Shown here piece after piece: positions 35,001-47,000 of a stretch of DNA of 64,000 bases. The stretch spans positions 1,612,001 through 1,676,000 of the forward strand of contig NC_065910.1 of assembly GCF_905147045.1 (NCBI RefSeq), read 5' to 3'. Under the pieces are notes generated by a model. The model saw only the letters and a list, made by a program, of their open reading frames with translations, was not told the DNA's origin and made no database searches. The position numbers and the translations under genes are program-made. The stretch's first letter is position 1, and each line of letters starts with the position of its first letter. Origin of the DNA: Nymphalis io (Eukaryota; Arthropoda; Insecta; Lepidoptera; Nymphalidae).

Positions 35001-38000
35001 AAATTTTGTGATAAGTTAACATTTCCGTAAAGTCGTTGCTGAACCTTGTGTGCCGGTTTGTAATATATTACTATTAATTTGAAATAGTTGACGAGTATCC
35101 ACTCGATAAGTTTCCTATAATGGTTATAAAGAAATAAAAAATGTCATTGCAATGCTAGCTATTATTAATTTAAAACATTTAAATATAAGACTTTTTCGAG
35201 GTATTCGAGCTGAAACTATACAATCTGTGTATGAAATTTAAAGATAATGGTTATTTTATGATTCTGTGATCCCCCCGTCCTAAAATAAAGAATCGATATT
35301 TTGTATAGAAGTATATTAGTAGTGTTTTTATTTGTTTGTTAGTTTATATCTCCAATTACAACCACGATCAGTACAATTATCCGCGAAATAGATTAGCGTA
35401 GCCGTAATGGCTAAGCGTATTCTGTAAACTATTCAAAGGATGTAAAAATTATGATAAAATAAAATATACCTACGAAATTCTTTCATTTTACGTATCATTT
35501 TAAATTTGTAAAGTTCTTAATTTTAATAATACTATTTATATTAGCTGTTACTTAGTTGTACGTGATGTTTGCTGTGGTTTCCTGAAACTGAAGGAGCACA
35601 TTGACTTATAACTCGCTTTATTTATTTAAAGCTTGTCATGTGTTGAGATCCTTTTGAAATAAAAAATAAAAGGGAAACAGTAAATGTCTGCAGATTAAAT
35701 TTAAATTGCATGGCTTGGCAACTTACAGTAATTTATAAAACAATGTTAAATTTATGATATGAACACATAAACTGCATAAACTATAAAAACAATGCAATGT
35801 GTATATGTATATCGTTGTTATTTTATTCTTGACAAGTTAGTATAATAATAAGTGCAATATTTCGATAGTTAACTGAAAAAAAAAATCTCCAAAAAACTGA
35901 TTCAAAAATGAGTTTTTTTTTCTTAATTAGAAAAAAAAAATACTCTTAAAGGATACAGATTCATTGTATAATAATCTGTCAAACAAAGACATGTGTAATT
36001 ATTGAGATGAGCACCCCAGCTCGCATCATATTGCATTTATAGGTAAAAAGAAACTGTATATATTATTATGAAATATGAGACGAATATAAACAATAGAAAA
36101 ACTTGGCTACATAAACATTTACTGGTGTTAAAGCTTTGTGCAAGCTCGTCTGGGTAGGTACTACCCACTCATCAGATATTCTACCGCAAAACAGCAGTAC
36201 TTGGTATTGTTGTGTTCCGGTTTGAAGGGTGAGTGAGCCAGTGTAATTACAGGTACAAGTGACATAACATCTTAGTTCCCAAAGTCGGTGGCGCATTGGT
36301 GATGTAAGCGATGGTTGACATTTCTTACAATGCCAATGTCTAAGAGCGTTGGTGACCACTTACCATCAGGTGGCCCATATGCTCGTCCGCCTTCCTATTC
36401 TATAAAAAAAAAAAACCATAATAACAAATGAAAATAGAGCAACTACTATTTGCTTATGAAAATATTAATACACTTATTACAAAATAATATTATTATATGG
36501 TCAATTAAAAAGAACGGAGCAATTCTTATATTCGTTGTGTTATAATTCATCACATACTCGAAAGGTTAATCATTCTGTGGGAACCTGCATTTTTAACAGA
36601 CAAAACTCTGCCACACATATACACTAAGAAACTTTCCTTGGAGGAAACTTATGCCAAGATGTGAGATGTTTATGGTATGTTGTTTTGTTTTATGCTAAAG
36701 AAATGTGCTTTTGGTGGTGGGGCTTTGTGCAAGCCCGTCTGGTTAGGTACCACCCGAACATCAGATATTCTACTGCCAAACAGCTGTACTTTGTATTGTT
36801 GTGTTCTGGTTTGTAGAGTGAGTGAACCAGTAAACCTAAAGACACAAAGGACATAACATCTCAGTTTCCAAGATTTTGGCGCTTTATCGATGTGATGTTA
36901 ATTTTTCTTATAGTGCCAATTTCATAGGGCGGCAGTGATGACTCACCATCATGCAGCTCATTGCCAGTGTGCCTACATATTTTCAGTAAAAAAATATCAA
37001 TAATAAACAGTCTGCTCAAATGATGAACTATTTGTTAAAGGTTACCGAACTCATGGATATGACTCGACGTACCGAAGAAGAGGTCTGTTCAGCACTACAT
37101 GACACCAACAACGACATGGCAGCTGCTTGCAATCTTCTGTACGAGGAGAGTCAGCGGATACAGGTACGTTTATTTTATATTTCGCACGGGATTAAGCCAA
37201 CAATAGAGTTATATTATTTTTAATGAACAGCTATATAAGCAATAAAGAAATAAGAGACAATATAGGCCTGACTTTATCTCTTTCCCTGTATCCAGCACTT
37301 TTAACCAAGCCATGCTGTTTTGGATACCTTTGAAAATGGTATGTTTTATTAATTAATTAATATATTATAAACTGTAGCTAATAACTATAAAATTGTAGCC
37401 AGAAAAGCGCCCGAACCGACGATTTTTTTTGCGATTGCTCAGGCTACATGTGAAAGTCACGTATTAAAATGGAATGAATACCTAAAATATATATATATAT
37501 TTGGATTGTATTGGACACATGGAAGGAAACAATACAATGCCCAATTGATCTCATATATTATTATTTTTGCTCAGTTTTCTATTACAACTTGACAAACTTA
37601 TAGTTTTAAAGTAGTTTTTTTTTCGCGGTCTGCAAATGAAATATATCTATTTATTTTGTTCGCTCAGGGTGAATGGCAAACCAGAGAGAAGAAGAAGAAA
37701 AAGCCCGCTTCGACCGCCGGCAACGGAGACGTGGAGGCGCCGCGAGACACCGCCCGCAGCCGCTCCGGGCCGCGCACACGTCAGTACTGACTCCCGCGCC
37801 CGGCGGCGCATCTACCCAGCTCCTGGGTTCGAATCCCGATTTGGACCGAAAAACTACTGGGATTTTCTGTTAAAAAATTCGCATCCCCCGAGGAGCCCGG
37901 TCGGGGCGAAAAAACATTTATAATACTATGTTTAAAAAAAAGCAAACCGAGTACTCCAAGCAGCACTAAATTTGAACATAACTCGATTAAGTCGAACCGG

Positions 38001-41000
38001 AGAGTTAATCCCAAAGGAGAATTCTTCTAAAAAATTGTCGCTCCTCAAATACCCCGAGTCGGGAACGCCGGGCGCAGGTGAACAAAGTAGCGTTTCCCGC
38101 AGGACGCGGCGAGGGCGAGGGCGGGGCGGCGCGCGGGCGCGGCGCGGGGCGCGGGCGGGGCGGCGCGCGCGGCGGGCGCGGCGCGGGGCGCGGCGCGCGG
38201 CGGGGCGCGCCGGCCCGCGCGCACGCGCCGCGCGACGGCGCCGACTGGCCGCACGCGCCCGACACCGGTCACTGATATATTCCCTTTGCTTTCATTTATT
38301 TATCAACAACCGAGACGTACATCTTATGGTATTCGTTGCATTCAACAAAAAAAAATTCCAAAAACCAATTTATAATTTTGTCGGGACCCTTCCTAGGTCT
38401 GTATGGTTTACTGGTGGTTCGACTTCGTTTAAACCCAACCTGTTAGGTACAATCCCCTCGTCAGATATTTGGTTTAAAGGTTGAGTGAGCCAAAGATATT
38501 GTAGAGTACAAGGAACTAACATCTGAGGTACATGTAAGAGCACTCAGTGTAAAGACTTGTTTAAATTTTCTACATTAATGTAAATAGGTGAAGGTAATCA
38601 GTTACGAAAATCATTTTAACTTTTTTCTAAAAATAAAAATTAACTAGTTGTCACCAGCTGATAAGCGTATGTTTAAATTAACAAAAACTTAAATTTTCAG
38701 GTGGCAACATCGACTCATTTCCTACCACAGAAGACTGGGACAATGAGGAGTGGTCTGGCTCTCTTTCAGATACTAAGGTACTAAAAATAGTAAAAATGTA
38801 TTTTATAGTTTACGAATAGAAAATTTATTTTATTTTATTTTTATTATAATTGGGAAACATACAGTACACACCACATACATTATACAACAATTAACTCGTT
38901 CGCACACCAATCAAGTTTCCACTTAAAACTAATTCATGTATGACAGTAAACAAGCAATTTTGTAATTTATAAATAATAATTATGAAAATTATTTACTTTT
39001 CAATAAGGTCACAAAATGAAATGACTCAATTTTTTCAAAATATGCTATATATCGTCTCGCAGGTGTTCACGCCGAGCGTGAATACGCAGAACGCAGGCAG
39101 CGACGCAGACGGCACGTCCGCACAACCGCCCGCCACAGTGAGTTGTCTCATATAAATACATTTAATATTTGCTTACTCTCATCTCAATTATTTGGGTTCT
39201 ACACTTTGTGTTTCGTGCTCTTCCATTCATTCATTCTCAGCAGATTCCTAGGACCAGGAGTATAAATAAATAAACTTTGACTTTGAATTGTCATGACGTC
39301 ATTGTTTGGAATTTAAATATTCTATGGTTGGTATGGATTCGTGAGTGAATGGTGTTTTTCAATTCGGTGGATTTGTTAACGAAACTTTGACACATCCAAA
39401 TTTGATGTAGATAGTGAGAAATCATCTGTAAAATTATTAATTCTAAGTTGTCAAGTTAATATCAGGTTTTTATATGTTCAAGTTCATTAAAAAATATATA
39501 TTAAATTATAAATCGATAATAATTCGTGTCTGCTTATTTGTTGTGAGTAATTTATTTAAAATCATATGCTTTTATCGCAAATTTGATAATAATATAATAT
39601 TGGTTAAAAAGTTATTAAGATAATGTTGTTATTGTTGTTACAGGAGGATTGGGAGTGTACCGCGGAGACAAATGGTCCACGGGAACCTCACATCCCAACT
39701 TACACCTACCACAATACACAGCAACACATCCCGGTAAGATTAATTATTCATGGTTCACAAATTATAACGTAATAGTATATAGTAGCAGCCTGTTAATGTC
39801 CCACTGCTGGGCTAAGGCCTCCTCTCCCTTTTGAGGAGAAGGTTTGGAGCTTATTCCATCACGCTGCTCCAATGTGGGTTGGTAGAATACACACGTGGCA
39901 GAATTTCAATGAAATTAGACACATGCAGGTTTCCTCGCGATGTTTTCCTTCACCGTCAAGCACGAGATGAATTATAATCACAATTTAGCATGTGAAAATT
40001 CTGTGGTGCTTGCCCGGGTTTGAACTCACGGTTAACTCACTTATCGGATAAGATTCACGCCTTCTAACTACAAGTCCATCTCGGCTTTTTTTTAATTATA
40101 ATTTATATTAGTATAAACATTTATTTTTTTATAGATTTTTTCATCAAAAAGTATTCTGCTGACCATGACAGCATGTTTTTTTGGCGTAAGAATATATGTA
40201 TGTATATTCTTATGAAACAGGTAAGCGGACTGGCTAATGGGCCACCTGATGGTAAGTGCCTGATGGTCACCACCGCCTATTGACTTTGGCGATGTAAGAA
40301 ATATTAACCATTTCTTATATCTCCAATGCGCCACCAACCTTGGGAACAAAGATGTTAAATCCCTTGTGCCTGTAGTTATAATGGCTCATTTACCCTTCAA
40401 ACCGGAATACAACAATACTGAATATCGCTGTTTTTGGCGGTAGATTATCTGATGAGTAGCAGTACCTGCCCAGATATTAGGGCTTGCACAAAGCATATTT
40501 GCAGCATTTTCCTGTTGTATGCAGTGAAAATGATAAAAAAAAAAAGTTATTTCAAGTTTGTGTTGTATTATTTAATTATTTATTAAAATACTAATACTTG
40601 TGTTTTAGCCGCAACTGAGCGCAAACAGCGCCCCGCCGCCCAAAAGCGAACCCGACAGCAATTACCATGCGCAGCACCACCAGGTATCATTATTCGCTGG
40701 TTGCAAATACAGCATCTTACTAATTAGTAATACTATTAGCTTATTATTAATGTTATCTTTTATAATATACAAAACGAAATTAAAAAAATGTTTGACCTTC
40801 TCTACAAAAGCTCACTTATTTCATATTCCAAACCAAAATAATATACTTATTGTTTTAAGTTAATACAATCATAGCGATATAGGGTCCTTATGTTAAAACA
40901 AATAATATAATCAATATGTATTGCGATTTTTCAGCCGATGGGTATGTCAGGAAGCCTGAGTGCGGCGCAGACGCAGTACCTGTCGCAGCTCACGCAGCAG

Positions 41001-44000
41001 GCGCAGAGGCACGACGCCAGTGAGTGCTTGTGTAACACGGTTTATACCTATTTGTTTCGCCGATATTGGCAGACTTAGGCTGCATAATTTAAGTCCCAAA
41101 TGTTTTTTCAATGTTTGAACTTATGTTTTTATTGTGATTTTAATATTTGTCACAGTCCTTATGACTTTTTTTTCAATTAAATTTTATAACAAAATGCAAT
41201 TTTATTTTGTTAATAGGTTTTCAACAATATTTATTAATGTATTAAGAAATAAACAAACCAATAAAGAGTACTATTACCTATCAATAACTTCGATTATTTC
41301 AGGTGTCTACACGAGCAACTACGGCGTGTACGGCGACATTTCCACACAGCGCAAGACGCAGCGAGTACGAGTACCGCCGCCATCTAAGGTTCGCACGATA
41401 ACGTCATCGATACCGATGCGCCCCACCCGTGCACCCCGAGAGTACTCACGAGCCGGCCGGCGCCCGCAGATCCCGTCGTCGGCGGTGGAGATGCCGGGCG
41501 GGCCGGAGAGCGGCGGCGGCGTGTTCCTGGACGTGCAGTTCGGCGCGCTGGAGTCGGACGCGCTGCACGACGCGCCCGCCGCCTGCGCGCTCGCCGCGCC
41601 GCCCGCACCGCCCGCGCCGCCCGCGCCGCCCAAGGTCAGCCTCGAAGTGGCCTAGCCCGGCTGAGAGGCGCTTACAGGCTGTCACTTATGAGCAACATCA
41701 TTTTCGAACACTCCAAATGTTGATTACATTGGGCACAAATTAATCTTATTTCTTAATCTCAATATATTTTATCTATTTTAATTATTAATTAATAGTTTGT
41801 CTTATCAGAGTAGATAACTAATCGTACAAATATTCATAATATTATTATTGCTAATTATTCCTGTTTCAATTTCACAAGCATTCACTACATTATTTTTTTG
41901 TATTATCTTTAGTAACTCTTTTATATATAGCAGGTCACACAAGCAGAAACACAGCCAGTATCCTCAAGTCATGAAACAACGACAGAGGCCCCAAGCAACA
42001 GTTATCCCAACACAAACAGTATGGTGAGTGCAACGTCATCATAATACTTATTAGTATTCATCGTATAGTCGAAATTTGACCAAAATCATTGAATATTTGA
42101 GGAAAACACATACGAATTTCAATATATCGACTTTTTTTTTACAACATAATTTAAAAAAATCTGTAGACAAAAAAGTGGAGAAAAAGGCACAGAAATGTCT
42201 TTGGCAATTTTTATAAAAAAAAAAATTACACATGTTATATAATTATATGTTTTATATGTCAATTAAAATGGTATTTGCTTATAAACAAGTTAATTATAAT
42301 ATTAAATCTCTATAAGTTTGATATAATAAATATTTCAAATGTTTACAAGTTATGTGCTTTGCATAATAATGGCATTCAAACATCTTTAAATTGATAATAA
42401 TACGGAATATCTTGTTTAGCAGTTAAGTGAAAGCTTATCGGTAGCAGAAACGACGCCAGTGAGTCAACCGGTTACGACAGAATCTACAGTTACAAACAGC
42501 ACATGTAAGTTTATTTAACGATGAATACGAATCGAAGTTGAAGGGGAGCTATGGCAACACTACCGGTATATCTCATTGTGTCATGCATACATATTGTATG
42601 TATGGACTATTTTTTTATAGTACACAAGAGTGATCATAATGGTGGATAGTGTAAAAGTCAAACTCCTAATCCCAAACGAATGTAACAACATCCATTTTTT
42701 TATATAATGTAATATGGCTTAGTGTAGCCAGTAACCAAGGCCTGTCGTGTCGCAGCGCTGGACAAGCTGTCGGCGTCCATGAAGCAGCTGGGCGTGGCGG
42801 GCGCGGCGGGCGCGGCGGGCGCGGCGGGCGCGGCGGACGCGGCGCCGCCGCAGCCGCACCACCACTACGCGCACCACCGGCCCAAGGTGAAGGGGCTCAG
42901 CGCTGGTCTACTGTAGATCTCATGACCTCCTCCGTCAGGCAGACCCGAAGCTCCTGGGTTCGAATCCCATAGAAAGCTAATTGTTTATCTGTCGAAAATT
43001 CTCAGTAGCAGCCCGGAGTCTTGAAATTGGAAGTGTGTACACTCCCGTGCCTCGGAAAGCACGTAAAGCCGTTTGTCCTGCGTCTAAACAATTTCCGGTC
43101 GTATCGGTTTCCGTCCAATCGGATTATGAGAGTAAGGGAATAGATAGTGCGCTTGTGTTTGCGCACACACACGTGCACTATAATATGTCCTGAGCAGTTG
43201 ACTAATCTCGTCAACTATTCGTGGCTGAAATCGGTCCGGAGGAAATTATTATTATTACAGACCTCTATGAACAATTTCCTTTTTCTTTCTACTTTTTTGT
43301 ATAATTAAGATAAATAAAAGCAGTACTTGCAACGATATTTTAACTGAATATATATGAATTAAATGAGCATAAAAAATAAACTCCGCTAACGGAATTTTGT
43401 CAGCAAACTGACCTTACGACATCATCATACATTGAAAGACTTTATAATAATGGGACGATCATAAAATTGTTAACCAAATTCCGCAAACTTGTTAGCAAAC
43501 GATTACATAAATATTATTACGATTATATAAATATTAATACATAACGATTATAGAAACACAGCATGTTATATAGTGACAATAATTTCCTGCAGACGGTCGG
43601 ACAGCAAAACGTGTACGCCCATCACGCAGTGTCGCATCACCCGCCCGTGTACGGAGCTAATGTTTACGCGCAACAGGTATTATATATACATTACATTCAC
43701 TTGCATACTAAACAGATATTAAAAAAAATTACAAGATATATAAGGCAACAGGTATTATGTATACATTACATTCACTTACATAGCTCGCTCCATAGCACGC
43801 TGAGCGACTTTGAATTTGTGGACTAGTCCCGCAGTTAGTGTCCACGTTTCGGCACCGTATGTCATGGCAGGTAAGACGCATTGGTTGAAGACTTTCGTCT
43901 TCAAACATTGCGGTATAGACGACTTGAGGACTTGACGAAGGTTGCCAAATGCTGCCCATCCCAAGCGAATTCTTCGATCGGCTTCCTTCTCGAAGTTGTT

Positions 44001-47000
44001 CCTACCGACTTGTATTATCTGTCCTAGGTAGGTATATTCACTAACAACTTCGAGAGGTTTCCCCTCGACGTATATCGGTCCCGGCACGACATGCCTATTG
44101 AACATGACCTTGGTCTTGTCCAAGTTTATACCGAGACCGACACACCGGGAAGACTCGCCTAGGCTACGCAGCATTTCGGTGAGTTGTTCCAGCGACTCTG
44201 CTATGATGACGATATCGGCGGCAAATCGAAGGTGTGAGATGTACTCGCCGTTTACATTGACTCCATATCCAGTCAAATCCAGCGTCTTGAAAACGTCTTC
44301 CAACGCGTTGGTGAACAGTTTCGTTGATATTACATCCCCCTGTCTCACCCCTCTGCGCAGTTGGATCGCCTTCGTCTTACAGTCCTGGATGTGGACTGTC
44401 ATTGTAGCGGCTTTGTACAGACATCTCAGTACCTCGATATATCTCCAATCGATATGACATCTCTGCAATGAGTCGAGCACTGCCCAGGTTTCGATGGAGT
44501 CGAAGATTTTCTCGTAGTCCACAAATGCCATACACAGCGGCTGATTCTTTTTTTTTTTTTTTTATATGCCCCGGGATGGCAAATGACTCCACTCCACCTG
44601 ATGGTAAGTGGTAGTAGAGTCCAAACGCGACGACGGCCAGTACAGTCGGGAAGAATGTTCTGTACTAGCCGTCCCCGCCATGCCGGCCCGCAAGATGCCT
44701 CTTCACGCCTCGTTTGAAGGAACCCGGGTTGTAAGAGGAGGGGAACACGTGAGCTGGTAAGGAATTCCATTCTTTGGTAGTGCGGCAAAGAAAGGAGTTG
44801 CCAAATTTCTTTGTGCGCGATGGAATTGATGTCACAGTTAGGCGGTGACATCGAGAACCAGCTCGCGTGGACTTAAGAAGGAAGGGGGAAGCAGGAATTA
44901 GAGAGAATAATTCCTCAGAGCACTCGCCGTGATACAGTCGATAGAAAGCGCTCAGTGCTGCTATCTCGCGACGCAATTGTAAAGGTTCAAGGGTGTTTGT
45001 GACCTTTACGTCGCCAATAATGCGTACTGCACGTCGCTGCAACCGGTCCAAGGCCTCCATTAGGTACTTAGCGGAGCCATCCCAAAGGTGCGAGCAATAT
45101 TCAACGCAAGACCGTACCTGTGTTTTGTATAACAGGCACAGTTGTTGTGGCGTGAAAAAACGCCGCACCTTGTTCAGAACTCCGAGTTTTCGTGAAGCTG
45201 TTTTTATAATAGCCTCGATGTAATCCCTTGGACTAAGGTCGCAGCGAACGTCCATCCCCAGCATGGCGATTTTGCTTTGTATCATCAGCGGTGTGCCACA
45301 GAGGGAGGGATGAGGGTAAAATGGTGACTTTTTCGCTGTGAGAGCGCACACCTGTGTTTTCTTGGCATTAAACTCAACAAGATTATCAGAACCCCATTTG
45401 GCGATGAGCTCTAATGTCCTATCGAGTTCAATGACAAGATTCTCCCGCCTCTCCTCAGTTTCCGCCCGCCCAGCCACTGCGCGTCCGTGGTATCCACCAT
45501 GCACTGTACTGTCATCTGCATAGCAATGTATGTTCCCAAGAGAGAGCATATCATTGATATGCAAAAGAAAGAGTGTGGGAGATAGCACAGATCCCTGGGG
45601 GACCCCAGCATTCACTACATAGAATTGTGAAGCGCAACCATCTACTAAAACACGAAGGCTACGCTTGTGTAGGAAGCTGGCAATCCAGGTGCATAGCTGA
45701 GCAGGCAGACCATATGCCGGTAGCTTGGAGAGAAGACTTCTGTGCCAGACCCTGTCGAAAGCCTTGGAGATATCGAGGCTGACAGCCAACGATTCTCCAT
45801 GCTTGTCGATAGCTTCACCCCAGAGGTGCGTTACGTACGCTAGAAGATCACCTGTGGACCGTTTTGGTCGAAACCCGTACTGACGATCATTAATTAGACA
45901 GTGATCTTCTAGGTAATGGATCAGTTGGTTGTTTAAAATCCGTTCCATCACCTTACAAAGTACTGAGGTGATAGCTATTGGCCGATAATTTGCCGGGTCA
46001 GACCGATCCCCTTTTTTGGGAACCGCTTGCACATTAGCTCTTCTCCAAGCCTCCGGCACACATCCCGAAGAGAGAGAAAGTTGGAACAGGCGCGTTAACA
46101 CAGGAGACAGCTCCGCTGCGCACTTCTTCAGCACAATGGCTGGTATTCCATCGGGACCGCTAGCTTTCCGTATATCGAGTGATTGCAGCTCCGCACGCAC
46201 ATCACGTTGCCTGATTTTGATGTCAGGCATCGTGTGGCCACATGAAGGTATTGTTGGTGGCTGCGCACTACAATCATCGATCACAGAGTTGTCGGCAAAG
46301 AGTTTAGCCAGGAGGTCGGCTTTCTCCTGCGGACTGTGAGCTAGCGATCCGTCCGGATTTCTGAGCGGTGGCAGCGAAGGTTGGCAGAAATTGTTTTGCA
46401 CAGACTTGGTCAGACGCCAGAAGCTACGGGAGCCCCTAGGATGCGAAATAAGGTCATGACCAATCTGTACAATGCGCTGTGCATCCGCTCTCGTGTATGC
46501 CTTCCTACAGGACTTGGAATTTTTATTGTAGTTTGCTTTCAGTGAGTCAATGTTAGATGCCCCGCTAATGCAGCCGTTGATCCACGCGCGATATGCCGCC
46601 TGCTTAGATGATACAGCGTCGGCACATTCACGCGTGAACCAACGGTTACGCGTACCCCTATTGATGAGATCTGAGCTAGGAATGTAGTATTCCATTCCTA
46701 ACATGATCTCATCAGCAACAGCAGCGGCACTAGCTGTCGGGTCATTCCCACTGAAGCAACGTTCCTTCCAAGGGACTGACGCATAGTAATCGCGCATACC
46801 GTCCCAATCTGCCGACTTATAGTGCCAAACGCGACGTTTGCATACCGCTGATGGCGGCAGCTTGGCCTGTGGCACTTTGGTAGATATAAGGCCGTGATCC
46901 GAAGAACCAAGTGGAGCCTGAACCACAACCTGATATTCCACCGGGTGAGAAGTCAGCAGAAGATCCAGTAGAGAAGGCGCTTGCCCATCAATGTCCGGGA

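Noticed and set aside
38005..38275. Several Ala/Arg-rich frames on both strands near 38.1 kb.
   Set aside because: Only one frame joins in phase with the flanking lingerer exons; the others exist because GC-only sequence lacks stop codons.
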